Of a DNA stretch of 44,312 nucleotides, positions 6,762-15,140 are shown in pieces; position 1 is the first letter of the stretch; the number at the start of each line of letters is the position of its first letter. The stretch lies in assembly GCA_039809105.1 (NCBI GenBank), contig JBDHUJ010000010.1, positions 1 to 44,312 of the forward strand. Reading direction: 5' to 3'. Source of the stretch: JBDHUJ01 sp039809105. Its GTDB lineage: Bacteria > Patescibacteriota > Saccharimonadia > Saccharimonadales > UBA4665. The notes beneath the pieces are model-generated. The model was not told where the DNA came from and ran no database searches. It saw nothing but the letters and a program-made list of their open reading frames with translations. The position numbers were made by a program, and so were the translations under genes.

Positions 6762-6998
6762 GGCGCCGCGCGGGAGAGAAAAACCCTGCCGCCTGCTTGT
6801 CAAACGCTTCGGAGAACTACAGTCCTCTACAAAGCCAGGCTAGTCTAGCGCACAACCCACACGCTTTCAGTGAAACACCTTACACTTACTGGTGTCTCTA
6901 TCCGGACGTAGGCTGCCGCCGCACGACAAAGACTTCGGCGCTCTCCCCCAACTCCCCTGTACCAAACCTTAGCCAAACAATCGCCTAATTACCCGTAC

Positions 6999-7027
6999 TT
7001 GCAAAAAAATCAAAATTATGCTAATGT
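6999..7027 (+). promoter_or_regulatory. Promoter of the first DUF218-like gene
   Basis: TTGCAA (6999-7004), 17 bases, TAATGT (7022-7027), then seven bases to ATG 7035. The 14 bases TATGCTAATGTTTA (7017-7030) recur exactly at 9402-9415 in the promoter of the second such gene. Confidence 0.75.
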
Positions 7028-7034
7028 TTATTAT

Positions 7035-8051
7035 ATGTCACATACGCTCGGTACATCGCCAGTAGAACTACAACCCACTCCTGAATTAAAGGGGTGGGGC
7101 GGGCATGATTTGTTCTTGGCGGATAATGAACAAAGCGTATTCGAACTATTGGGTGCTATGAGCAAGCCACTACCGCAAAACATGGCCGCCCTGGTAGCGG
7201 AAACACAGCCGTGGGTCGGCGAGCACCACGATACGGGCTCAAACAATGTACAGCTCACAGATGAACAGCGCGCTACGAACCGTAGCCTGTATGAAAAGAT
7301 GGGTCTGATGGCGGAGATGCCATTACCAGCGGGTGAGTACGACCACATCGTTGTACTGGGTGGCTTACAGTCGGCTAATAACCTTAGGCTCGACTACTTG
7401 TGGCGTATGATGCACGAAGGTGGGGTTTCACTGGCAGAAGGTGCACAGATATCACTGTGGGGCGGTGTACGTCCCATCATCGAGAGCGTGGAAGATAAGT
7501 GGGTGGCCGAAAATATATCGGCGATGGATGAGCAACGGCGCGAAACGAGCCGTGACCCATGGTTGCGTCGTGGTCGCAAAGAAAGTGTTCAGGATGAGGC
7601 AGATGGCTTGCGGCTGGCTTTCCACAGGCAAGTGGGCGACGTTGCCTTGCATCGTATGTCATTGAAACTATCGGAGACTGATGGGCAGGTACCTGACGGT
7701 CCGCTGGTGCAGGACTGGCGGTTTACCTTTGAGGATAACCCGGTCGTACTTATAAACGGCAAGGCAGTTAATCGTGGTGGCATAGGTGCTGCTCGGCATA
7801 CTACCGAATCGTGCGCTGAACAATGGCTTGAACTGTACGGGTCAGAACTGCCGGAAAATGCACGCATAGCCTTTGTAACTAGCCAGCCGTATGGCTTGCG
7901 CACCACCCGGGCCACGCAGAACATAGTCGATAAGCTTGGCCGGCCAGACCTGCAGTTGGTGGGTGGTGGTCCAGCGGCCCATGATGGCATACGCGACCAT
8001 ACCTTCCGAGGCGAAGTTGCGCGGAATATCTACGAAGACAGTAAGCACTAG
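7035..8051 (+). CDS. DUF218/YdcF-like protein, 338 aa
   Basis: A soluble protein beginning MSHTLGTSPVELQP. I chose ATG 7035 because the upstream in-frame TTG at 6999 is the -35 box. The segment YDHIVVLGGLQSANNLRLDYLW and the later IAFVTSQPYGLRTTRATQNIV resemble the Rossmann-like DUF218 (SanA/YdcF/ElyC) pattern, in which a 'vLGgg...RL' start and a 'vTs.yH..RA' end flank the active region. No membrane segment is present, unlike SanA. The middle holds a long charged insert (WVAENISAMDEQRRET). The gene at 9471 looks like a distant paralog. Its stop shares CTAG with the stop of the convergent TrmB gene. The family call is tentative. Confidence 0.7.
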   Translation: MSHTLGTSPVELQPTPELKGWGGHDLFLADNEQSVFELLGAMSKPLPQNMAALVAETQPWVGEHHDTGSNNVQLTDEQRATNRSLYEKMGLMAEMPLPAGEYDHIVVLGGLQSANNLRLDYLWRMMHEGGVSLAEGAQISLWGGVRPIIESVEDKWVAENISAMDEQRRETSRDPWLRRGRKESVQDEADGLRLAFHRQVGDVALHRMSLKLSETDGQVPDGPLVQDWRFTFEDNPVVLINGKAVNRGGIGAARHTTESCAEQWLELYGSELPENARIAFVTSQPYGLRTTRATQNIVDKLGRPDLQLVGGGPAAHDGIRDHTFRGEVARNIYEDSKH

Positions 8052-8848
8052 TCCGTTTTGGCTGCATGGTGCGCAAGCCGGGGCAGAGACGTATAGTCGG
8101 GTAGTAGCCGTTGGCCGCGGTCCAGTAGTGCATATATCTGCCGGAACGCTCGAGCTATCTGTGGGCTTTCTATAATCATCCCCAGCGCCTCAGAGCCATA
8201 CGAGATTATGTATAGCTTATCGTCGAACACGCCCCATTCTACGGGTGCCGTATAGTCATTGTCCTGCAGCCATGTCCTCTTAAGGTGGAACAATTTGTCG
8301 GTGTCATTGTAGTCTACTGTGGCGAGCCTAGTGTCGGGTGTAAGCGCATAGCGTTTTACTTTATTGTGCACTGCCAGCATACGAAGATTATGCATAACGT
8401 CGTAACCATAGAAGTCGATTCCCGAAACGGTGCTCATAAACTGTACGGGCGTAGCGGATGATGCGATTTCTTCAAAGATTGAGCTGATTTCTTCTTTGCC
8501 CTGGAAGAACTGGACGGCGGCTTGCTCTTGGGTGGCGACATACTGACGCATTAGCTCGTGGCTGCTGGCTTCCAGGCTGTGTTCGGCTTGTTCGCGCTTG
8601 GCACGCAGTTCGCGGGCGAGTTCGAGGAGGCGGGCAGGGTTGGCGGCACGGTAGTGGAGTTTTTTGTGTTCATCGAGCCGCTCGGCCAGGCCGAGGCCGG
8701 TGAGCTTGTCCAGGATTTTATACATATTCGTGCGCGTTTCTTGCACGTTTTGAGCGAGCTCGCTCGGCAACCAGCTTTTGCGTGCCAAAAGCGCTTTATA
8801 GGTTTTCGCCTCTGTTGCACTGAGGCCCGCAGCAGATAAGTCGTCCAT
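8048..8848 (-). CDS. TrmB-family transcriptional regulator
   Basis: A 266-aa regulator. Residues 1-70 form a winged helix typical of TrmB (LSATEAKTYKALLARKSWLPSELAQ, then TNMYKILDKLTGLGLAERL). A coiled segment follows (LLELARELRAKREQAEHSLE), then a C-terminal domain with VQFFQGKEEISSIFEEI, similar to the phospholipase-D-like ligand domain of TrmB-like proteins. I chose ATG 8848 because it follows a TTATAG element by seven bases; the upstream start at 8872 would lie before that element. The AT-rich region to its right contains a palindrome (8879-8895) that may be its operator. It probably regulates itself and the divergent gene at 9004. Confidence 0.85.
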   Translation of the reverse strand: MDDLSAAGLSATEAKTYKALLARKSWLPSELAQNVQETRTNMYKILDKLTGLGLAERLDEHKKLHYRAANPARLLELARELRAKREQAEHSLEASSHELMRQYVATQEQAAVQFFQGKEEISSIFEEIASSATPVQFMSTVSGIDFYGYDVMHNLRMLAVHNKVKRYALTPDTRLATVDYNDTDKLFHLKRTWLQDNDYTAPVEWGVFDDKLYIISYGSEALGMIIESPQIARAFRQIYALLDRGQRLLPDYTSLPRLAHHAAKTD

Positions 8849-8855
8849 GCTAAGA

Positions 8856-8861
8856 CTATAA
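8856..8861 (-). promoter_or_regulatory. -10 element of the TrmB-family gene
   Basis: TTATAG on the minus strand, seven bases before ATG 8848. Confidence 0.5.
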
Positions 8862-8878
8862 CATAGAATCATTAAAAT

Positions 8879-8895
8879 GTGAATATTTAATTCAC
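8879..8895. promoter_or_regulatory. Palindromic operator candidate
   Basis: GTGAAT/ATTCAC arms around ATTTA, located between the divergent TrmB-family gene and the gene at 9004. The whole 8870-9000 stretch is strikingly AT-rich compared with its surroundings. Confidence 0.5.
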
Positions 8896-8943
8896 AAAAA
8901 TATAAAACTAGGTGTATAAATATAAAATATTAGTGAAAATACA

Positions 8944-8972
8944 TTGACAAATATATTGCAAAATAATAAAAT
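8944..8972 (+). promoter_or_regulatory. Promoter of the 127-aa unknown gene
   Basis: TTGACA (8944-8949), 17 bases, TAAAAT (8967-8972). Confidence 0.65.
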
Positions 8973-9003
8973 TCTGTTGTTGTAATATAAGGATGACAAC
9001 ACA

Positions 9004-9387
9004 ATGAGTCAATTTGAAAACTGTGTATCATACTGCCCTCGAGTGGCAATTTGCCAGCAATTTACAAAGACGGGCGAAGCGGACATGCGCGCGGCCGAAA
9101 AAGATGTCGAACCGTTCTTCACGGGTGGAGCTGAATTCATAGATGATGACGGAAATCTTGTAGGTGGCGATGAATTTTTTGGTTTCGGAGCGTATAGCCC
9201 GGCAGTTATTGCGCGTCGTGAAGCAGCTGAGGCTCTCATGCAGTCTGGCGCAACCATGCGCGCATTGCTGCTCGAAGGCTGCGACGGCGAGCCGATACCA
9301 CTAGGTGACGGGAAATACGTGTGCCATTCTGCGAACAGTCAGGTAGCGGCGTTTACCGAGCAAGACCTACGAGGCCTAGTCGATTGA
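9004..9387 (+). CDS. Unknown protein with N-terminal cysteines, 127 aa
   Basis: The protein begins MSQFENCVSYCPRVAICQQF, with three cysteines spaced C-x3-C-x5-C, and has a fourth in LLLEGCDGEPIPLGDG and a fifth in YVCHSANSQVAAFT. The C-terminal part (ALLLEGCDGEPIPLGDGKYVCHS) looks like a small beta domain. The cysteines could bind a metal or form disulfides; no export signal is visible. AAGGATG precedes ATG 9004. The gene is divergent from the TrmB-type regulator and separated by a likely operator region, so it is a probable regulatory target. I do not recognise a family. Confidence 0.65.
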   Translation: MSQFENCVSYCPRVAICQQFTKTGEADMRAAEKDVEPFFTGGAEFIDDDGNLVGGDEFFGFGAYSPAVIARREAAEALMQSGATMRALLLEGCDGEPIPLGDGKYVCHSANSQVAAFTEQDLRGLVD

Positions 9388-9412
9388 CATAAAGCAGTAA
9401 ATATGCTAATGT
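9384..9412 (+). promoter_or_regulatory. Promoter of the second DUF218-like gene
   Basis: TTGACA (9384-9389) overlaps the stop of the previous gene; 17 bases later is TAATGT (9407-9412). The -10 context is identical over 14 bases to that at 7017-7030. Confidence 0.8.
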
Positions 9413-9470
9413 TTAAATAACGTTTAAAATCAAAATACCAAACTATTAATTACGAAAGAAGAATATACTA

Positions 9471-10463
9471 ATGACCCAACCAGAATTTACTCGAAATAAT
9501 GAAGCTGCCGCAGAGCAATTAGAGCGCTTTGTGCGTAACCCAGGGCTTGATGAACTAGCTGATTTGTTCGGTGTCGCAGAGCTGCCGGAAGACACGAGCG
9601 AGCGTCTTGCCACCTTGCAGGATGTAGCTGCCCGTAACTGGGATTTCCGGAAGGGAGCGGAACGCCAGGCTACCGACTGGGACAATACGTTGCTCGACCA
9701 ACCGGATTCCGAGCAGTGGAATACTATTTTCCATGCGGCAACTATGTTGGGCGAGGTGGAATCGAGCAAACCTAATAATCCGAATCCGAAGTATCTGGCT
9801 ATTTTGGGTGGTGCCAATAAAGCCCCGTACGACCGATTGCGGTATGGCCTGGAATCTGTTGATAGTTTCGAGCATGTCGTATACTTGGGGTCTTCGCGCA
9901 AAGTCTCTGATGCAGAGCGAGAGAAGGCTAAGGACTATGCGCCAGGTGCTGAAACTGAGTTCGACCTAGGCTGTGGCGCATTCGAGAAACTGCTGAATGC
10001 GCGGGTTGTCAGTGAAGACCGGCAGATACGTGGCGAAGACACATGGGCGTGGCGTGAATATGAGTTTGACGTCGAACGTGAAGTCGATGGCGAGAAGAGA
10101 ATAGAAACAAAGACTGGCTTCGTACTCAGCACACCGTTGGAAATCCATAACAATGATGGCCAGGAAAAACGGCGTGCGACTACCTACGATAACTACGCCT
10201 TCTTCGCGGGTCGGGCAGACCTGGCGAACGACCCAGATGCAAGCGTCGTGGCGGTAACGACGGGTTTTTATGTTCCTGCCCAACATTTTCCGGCGCTCAA
10301 GATGCTGACAATGCCATACGGTACGTCCGTAGAAACAATTGGGCATGATGCGGCCTATAGCGGGGTGACCCGTAAGCCAGCCCAGCTGCTGCAAGAAACA
10401 AAAGGCGCCATAGACGCAGCTGTGCGTCTGAATCAGGCATTGACGCAGCCAGATGGCGCGTAG
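9471..10463 (+). CDS. DUF218-like protein, 330 aa, probable paralog of the 7035 product
   Basis: A soluble protein beginning MTQPEFTRNNEAAAEQLERF. The pieces YLAILGGANKAPYDRLRYGL and VVAVTTGFYVPAQHFPALKML sit in the same order as the two conserved blocks of the 7035 product and of DUF218 proteins. An extra HVVYLGSSRKVSDAERE strand follows the first block. The N-terminal 80 residues (WDFRKGAERQATDWDNTLL) are helical and lack a counterpart in YdcF. The leader from the predicted transcription start is about 50 bases and ends in a purine-rich GAAAGAAGA. It is followed after 11 bases by the dipeptidase-like gene and probably cotranscribed with it. Confidence 0.7.
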   Translation: MTQPEFTRNNEAAAEQLERFVRNPGLDELADLFGVAELPEDTSERLATLQDVAARNWDFRKGAERQATDWDNTLLDQPDSEQWNTIFHAATMLGEVESSKPNNPNPKYLAILGGANKAPYDRLRYGLESVDSFEHVVYLGSSRKVSDAEREKAKDYAPGAETEFDLGCGAFEKLLNARVVSEDRQIRGEDTWAWREYEFDVEREVDGEKRIETKTGFVLSTPLEIHNNDGQEKRRATTYDNYAFFAGRADLANDPDASVVAVTTGFYVPAQHFPALKMLTMPYGTSVETIGHDAAYSGVTRKPAQLLQETKGAIDAAVRLNQALTQPDGA

Positions 10464-10474
10464 AAACTGACCCC

Positions 10475-11293
10475 ATGGATTTACAGGATATTTTGAGTAA
10501 ACCCGTGCCGGATTTGCAGCTTGCTCGCGAGAAAAAACTCGGCTACCGCAAGTACCCTATATCTGACGGGCCGCACGCGGGTGAGCCGCTGGTGGATATT
10601 TCGCTGTATGGTTTGGCGGGGCAGAGTTACTATTCGCGGCCGAATGGGGCTACGGGTGAGCCGGTGCCGGGCGTCGAACCGGCGGTGTATCTGCGCCAGA
10701 GTGTTGTCGAGCGGCTGGTAGAAGTAAACCGTACTTTGCAGCAATCGCCCGAAGTGACAGCTGTGTTCGGTGGCGAGGTCGAGCTGTATGTGGAGGAGGG
10801 TTTCAGACCGTTGGCCTTGCAGCAGGAGCTGTACACCAAGCTGTTTCCAGATTTGATACGGCAGCAGCATCCCGAATGGAGCGACAAGCAGGTACTGGCC
10901 AGGCGCGACGAACTTATAGCGAAACCAAACAGTGCTCATAAATCACCAGCTCCGCACGCCACTGGCGCGGCAGTCGACCTGACGCTGCGCTATGCAGAGC
11001 CGAACTTGGGCTATGTGCCTGGTCGGCTTGTGAAAATGGGACGCAAAGCGACGGATATGGATGAAACGACCAACCCCGACTACTATGAGCGGCCGGTAAC
11101 GACTACGGCTGCAGAGCTTGCCCAGAAACATCGTCGGGCATTTTATTGGATAATGCGCGGGGCAGTGCTGGGTGAAGACACCGGCTTCGTGGTAAACCCG
11201 AACGAGTGGTGGCATTGGAGCTATGGCGACCAGTTGTGGGCAAAGCTGACCGATGCACCGACAGCATTTTTTGGCGAGGCAAAACTACTCTGA
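10475..11293 (+). CDS. D-Ala-D-Ala dipeptidase-like peptidase (M15D, VanX/DdpX type)
   Basis: A 272-aa zinc peptidase of family M15. The signature residues are present: YVEEGFRPLALQQELY, HATGAAVDLTL (zinc His and Asp) and NEWWHWSYGDQLWA (catalytic Glu and the last zinc His). VanX and DdpX split D-Ala-D-Ala; other M15 enzymes trim peptidoglycan stems. It is about 70 residues longer than VanX, with extra sequence between the two zinc motifs (MGRKATDMDETTNPDYY). There is no signal peptide, so it should act in the cytoplasm unless exported otherwise. As many Saccharibacteria are epibionts that exploit host material, salvage of host cell-wall peptides is a possible role; that is speculation. Confidence 0.85.
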   Translation: MDLQDILSKPVPDLQLAREKKLGYRKYPISDGPHAGEPLVDISLYGLAGQSYYSRPNGATGEPVPGVEPAVYLRQSVVERLVEVNRTLQQSPEVTAVFGGEVELYVEEGFRPLALQQELYTKLFPDLIRQQHPEWSDKQVLARRDELIAKPNSAHKSPAPHATGAAVDLTLRYAEPNLGYVPGRLVKMGRKATDMDETTNPDYYERPVTTTAAELAQKHRRAFYWIMRGAVLGEDTGFVVNPNEWWHWSYGDQLWAKLTDAPTAFFGEAKLL

Positions 11294-11307
11294 GGTAGGG
11301 GAATTTT

Positions 11308-11619
11308 ATGCAAAGAATTGATGTTGAGTGGCTTCGCAAAGCAGGGGTGCCTGGCACAAATCAGGAACTGCAAAGTTTGGCGGACGATGCCTACAGTGTG
11401 TTGGAGCTGCGTATTGGCGACAAGATTTCCCAGGAGCTGAACGATGCACAGCTGGAAGAGGCCGAGCGGCTGGCGGCGGAGGGTACGATGAGTATTGAAT
11501 GGCTAGAGGAAGCTTGCCCAGAATACTGGAAGATTGTCAGGACAGAATATGCCAGGCTCCGGCGGGGCATTTTGCGCAGCGGCAACAAAACGCAGTACAT
11601 ACTGAGCCAAAAAGGTTAA
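11308..11619 (+). CDS. DUF5663-like small protein, 103 aa
   Basis: An acidic, helical 103-aa protein beginning MQRIDVEWLRKAGVPG. The centre (SVLELRIGDKISQELNDAQLEEAERL) with repeated leucines and 'LxDxQLEExE' resembles DUF5663 proteins, which I recall as common in candidate phyla radiation genomes. The function of that family is unknown to me. GTAGGGG lies just upstream of ATG 11308. It follows the dipeptidase gene by 14 bases and probably belongs to the same transcript. Confidence 0.65.
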   Translation: MQRIDVEWLRKAGVPGTNQELQSLADDAYSVLELRIGDKISQELNDAQLEEAERLAAEGTMSIEWLEEACPEYWKIVRTEYARLRRGILRSGNKTQYILSQKG

Positions 11620-11663
11620 GCAACGGGGAGAGGCACGTATACTTTGACTACAAATAATCAAAA

Positions 11664-12137
11664 ATGAGTAGTGAAGTTATGCATACTTATAATTCTATGG
11701 CTAGAGCAGCACGGGCAATTATTCTGCAAGATAATAAAATTCTGGTAATGCGCCGCAACAAGCAAAGCGGTGATTACTACACATTAGTCGGCGGTCGTAT
11801 CAAAGATGGCGAATCTCCCGAAGAAGGCCTAGTTCGTGAAGTAAAAGAAGAAACTGGCTTAGATGTTACAAGCGCTCGGTTAGTTTTCACGGAAGACCAT
11901 CAGGCACCTTACAATGAGCAGTTGATATTTCTCTGCGAAATCATACCCAGAGAAGACATCGCCATACAAGAATATACCGAAGAGGCAGAGCTTAATAAGT
12001 ACGACTTCAACATTCACGAACCCCTATGGGCACAAGTGCGGGCGTTTTCACTATTACCGTTCCGGACACCCCAACTCCAAACAGCGATAACTGAAGCGCT
12101 ATCGCGAGGTTTTCCTGACAAGCCGACTAAGCTATAG
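11664..12137 (+). CDS. Nudix hydrolase, 157 aa
   Basis: A Nudix protein with a perfect box: GGRIKDGESPEEGLVREVKEETGL. The N-terminal part (ARAIILQDNKILVMRRNK) and the long C-terminal half with LIFLCEIIPREDIAIQEYTEE are typical of nucleotide-sugar or NTP-type Nudix enzymes, but the substrate cannot be told. ATG 11664 is taken as the start; an in-frame ATG ten bases or so later (MHTYNSMARAAR) is possible. A TATACT lies at about 11637-11642 without a clear -35. It converges on the P-type ATPase gene with 63 bases between the stops. Confidence 0.88.
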   Translation: MSSEVMHTYNSMARAARAIILQDNKILVMRRNKQSGDYYTLVGGRIKDGESPEEGLVREVKEETGLDVTSARLVFTEDHQAPYNEQLIFLCEIIPREDIAIQEYTEEAELNKYDFNIHEPLWAQVRAFSLLPFRTPQLQTAITEALSRGFPDKPTKL

Positions 12138-12200
12138 CGATGAAATCCTGGAGGTCGTGCCTCTAGAGGTGTTATTTTTGTGCAGTTTTGGAGTGGAGGG

Positions 12201-15077
12201 TTACGCGGGGGATTTGTGGAGGCGTTTTTGGAGGTGGGCGTGGACGGCGGCGTGGCCGTGTTTGGTGATGAGTTTTTTGCGGGAGTGCTTGGTGGTGTGG
12301 CGGTGGAAGAGGCGGATAAGTGTGTAGAGTGCGGCGGTGCCGATGGCGCTGAGGACATCTGGCAAGCTGAGCGGGCCCATGCCGAACCAGTCGCGGATGA
12401 GGGGGTTGTACACGATGTTGGCGATACAGAAGAGCGAGATGCCGAAGGCGATGAGCAGTTTTTTGTTGCTCCATAGGTACTTGCTGAGCAGCGGTGCTTC
12501 GCCCAGGTTGCGGACAAGCAACAGATTCATGAACTGGCAGAACACGAGCGTGACGTAGGCCAGGGCGGTGGCTTGCAGGTAGGGGCCGACCTGGGTGCCG
12601 ATATTTACGGGGCTGATGCCGTGGCGGACGTAAAAGAACAGGTAGTTCAGGTAGGTAAGTAGGGCGGCCAGCATGCCGAAACTGACGAATTCGGTGACGG
12701 TGGCGCGGTTTATAATGTGGTCTTTTAGCGAGCGCGGTTCGTGCTTCATGAGCCGCTTGAGCGGCGGGTCCCAGCCGAGCGCGGTTATGGGGAACATTTC
12801 GGCGATGATATCGATGGCCAGAATCTGAATGGCGGTAAGCGCGGCCGGAATGTGCCAGATGGCCTGGATGGCCAGGCTGATGAGTATGACGAACAGTTCA
12901 CCGGCGTTGTCGGTGAGGGCGCAACGGGCGGCCTTTTTTATGTTCTGGAAAGTTAAGCGACCTTGCTCGACGGCGCTCATAAGTGTGGCGAAGCTGTCGT
13001 CGAGCAGGATGATTTCGGCGGCTTCTTTGGCGACGTCGGTGCCGGTGCGGCCCATGGCGACGCCGATGTCGGCGCGTTTGAGCGCTGGGGCGTCGTTTAT
13101 GCCGTCGCCCGTGACGGCCACGACCTGGCCGCTTTGTTTGGTCAGTTCTACGATGCGCAGTTTGTCTTCGGGACTGACGCGGCTGAAGACGGCGCCGCCA
13201 CGGAGCAGCAGGTCTAATATCTGGCTATCGTTGAGCTTGGCTAGTTCGGTGCCCATGACGACGTTTATGTCACCATCGGTGCCGTCTTCTGATTCGGACC
13301 GTAAGCCGGCTTTGCGGGCGATGGCGGCTGCGGTGGTGGGGTAGTCGCCGGTGATGATGGAGACTTTTATGTGGGCTTCCTGGGCGACCCGCATAGCCTT
13401 TGGCACGGCGTCGCGCAGCGGGTCGACCATACTGACCATGCCGAGGAAAATGAGCTTTTGCTCGGCGTCTTCGAGGTGTTTCTTTGCGGGGTCGAAGCCT
13501 TTTGGCAGTACACGGTAGGCGAAGGCGAGGTTGCGTTCGGCCTGCGCGGCATGTTTTTCGTTGTATTCCAGGAAGAATTCGCGGTCTTTGGCCGTAAGCT
13601 TGCGGACATGGCCGTGGTCCCAGATTTCGGTGGCGTAGCCCAGCACGCTTTCCGGCGCGCCTTTTACGAACGCGTAGAGTTGGCCGTCGACTTCGCGCAC
13701 GCTGGTCATGCGTTTGCGGGCGGAGTCGAAGGCGTACTCTTTGAGCTCGGGGAAGCGGGCGTTTTCGACGGTGGGTTCGACGCCGGCTTTGCGGGCCAGG
13801 GTTATGAGCGCGCCTTCGGTGGGGTCGCCGACGACGTACCAGGTTTTGTGTTCATCGTCGGGCGGGCTTACCAGGGCGTTGCTGGCCAGGGCGCCGGTCT
13901 GGAAAAATAAGTGTAAATCTTTGAGTTCTTTGCCGGTGAGCGGCTTGCCTTTTTCGGTGGTCAGGATGCCGTTCATTTCGTAGCCGGTGCCGGTGACGGG
14001 GTACTGGGTGCGGCCGATGAGGGTGCGGATGACGGTCATCTCGTTCTTGGTAAGCGTGCCGGTTTTGTCTGTCGCAATGATGTTCGTGGCGCCCAGCGTC
14101 TCGACCGCAGACAATTTTTTAACCAGGGCGCGGGCTTTGGCCATGCGGCTGGCGGTCTGCGCAAGCGTTATGTTCACCTCGGCGACGAGGCCGTTCGGAA
14201 TCATGGCAGCAGCGATGGAGATGGCGAACAAAATAGCTGTTTTGAACCCGATGTCGGCCTGCAACTGGAAGATGGTGAGCACGGCGGCGAGGATAAGCGT
14301 GCCTTGGGTCAGGCGCACTGCTAAGTTGTTCATTTCTTTCTGCAACGGGGAATTGTCGGTGTGGGCTGCCTGGCTCAGGTTGGCTATACGCCCGAGTTCG
14401 GTGTGCATGCCGGTGCCGACCACGACGGCGCGGGCGTTGCCGAGGGCGACGGTGGTACCCATGAAGACCATGTTGTGGCGCGAACCGAGCGGGACTTCGC
14501 TGGTGATGGCGTGTTTGAATTTGCGGGCGGGTTGCGATTCGCCGGTCAGGGCGAAGTCGTTGGTGGCCAGTTCGTCTTCGTACAGTACGCGTGCGTCGGC
14601 GGGGACGCTGTCGCCGGCTTCGAGTTGGATGACGTCGCCGGGCACCAGTTCGCTGCTGTTTATTTCTTCGACTTTGCCGTCGCGGACGGCCTTGGCCCGG
14701 GAAACCACCAGGCTTTCCAGGCTTTTGAGCAGGCTTTCCGCCTTGTATTCCTGGAAGAAGCCGATGCCGGCGTTTATGAGGGCTATGCTGGCCATGATAG
14801 TAGCCGTCCGCAGGTCTTGCAAGTACACCGACAAGCCGGCGCTGACGAGCAGTATGAGCACCAGCAGGTCTTTGAACTGGCGCAGGAACACCCGCCACAT
14901 GGGCGTGCGTTTGTGGCGCTCCAGCGTGTTCGCGCCCATATGCCGCAGGCGCTCGGCGGCCTCGCTGGCGTCTAAGCCTTCGGCCGCGGTGCGCAGCTCT
15001 GCCAGCGACTCGTCGACCGACAGCCTATAGTACGGCAATTTGCCACTGGCGGCAGTTTTGGTTTTGTGCCCATCCAT
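12201..15077 (-). CDS. P2-type cation-transporting ATPase
   Basis: A 958-aa P-type ATPase of the calcium/monovalent-cation (P2) class. In order: an N-terminal cation ATPase domain, actuator domain with LTGESQPARKF, the M4 motif MIPNGLVAEVNITLAQ, the phosphorylation site DKTGTLTKNEMTV, nucleotide domain with FVKGAPESVLGYA, hinge TGDGINDAPALKRADIGVAMG, then M5-M10 with NAGELFVILISL and QILAIDIIAEMFPITALGW. In most P2 pumps M4 reads PEGL with an ion-binding Glu; here it is PNGL, so ion selectivity may differ. The cytoplasmic tail is rich in His, Lys and Arg (HGHAAVHAHLQKRLHKS). ATG 15077 is eight bases beyond a TATAAT, so the message is probably leaderless. Confidence 0.95.
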   Translation of the reverse strand: MDGHKTKTAASGKLPYYRLSVDESLAELRTAAEGLDASEAAERLRHMGANTLERHKRTPMWRVFLRQFKDLLVLILLVSAGLSVYLQDLRTATIMASIALINAGIGFFQEYKAESLLKSLESLVVSRAKAVRDGKVEEINSSELVPGDVIQLEAGDSVPADARVLYEDELATNDFALTGESQPARKFKHAITSEVPLGSRHNMVFMGTTVALGNARAVVVGTGMHTELGRIANLSQAAHTDNSPLQKEMNNLAVRLTQGTLILAAVLTIFQLQADIGFKTAILFAISIAAAMIPNGLVAEVNITLAQTASRMAKARALVKKLSAVETLGATNIIATDKTGTLTKNEMTVIRTLIGRTQYPVTGTGYEMNGILTTEKGKPLTGKELKDLHLFFQTGALASNALVSPPDDEHKTWYVVGDPTEGALITLARKAGVEPTVENARFPELKEYAFDSARKRMTSVREVDGQLYAFVKGAPESVLGYATEIWDHGHVRKLTAKDREFFLEYNEKHAAQAERNLAFAYRVLPKGFDPAKKHLEDAEQKLIFLGMVSMVDPLRDAVPKAMRVAQEAHIKVSIITGDYPTTAAAIARKAGLRSESEDGTDGDINVVMGTELAKLNDSQILDLLLRGGAVFSRVSPEDKLRIVELTKQSGQVVAVTGDGINDAPALKRADIGVAMGRTGTDVAKEAAEIILLDDSFATLMSAVEQGRLTFQNIKKAARCALTDNAGELFVILISLAIQAIWHIPAALTAIQILAIDIIAEMFPITALGWDPPLKRLMKHEPRSLKDHIINRATVTEFVSFGMLAALLTYLNYLFFYVRHGISPVNIGTQVGPYLQATALAYVTLVFCQFMNLLLVRNLGEAPLLSKYLWSNKKLLIAFGISLFCIANIVYNPLIRDWFGMGPLSLPDVLSAIGTAALYTLIRLFHRHTTKHSRKKLITKHGHAAVHAHLQKRLHKSPA

Positions 15078-15085
15078 TTGTTCGT

Positions 15086-15132
15086 ATTATATACCGTAGC
15101 AGCCGTAAGCGGTATCTGTTTTGGGGTATACT
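15086..15132. promoter_or_regulatory. Divergent promoter region (ATPase / secreted protein)
   Basis: TATAAT on the minus strand (15091 to 15086) lies eight bases from ATG 15077; TATACT on the plus strand (15127-15132) lies eight bases from ATG 15141. Only 63 bases separate the start codons, and neither side has a good -35. Confidence 0.65.
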
Positions 15133-15140
15133 AGGACTAT

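Noticed and set aside
6762..6998. Possible tmRNA (an AACxxxxxxGAGAACTAC segment resembling a tag start)
   Set aside because: No tRNA-like ends, no T-loop sequence and no tag stop at the right place.
13371..15030. Long plus-strand frames opposite the P-type ATPase
   Set aside because: Shadow frames; the ATPase on the minus strand has every expected motif.
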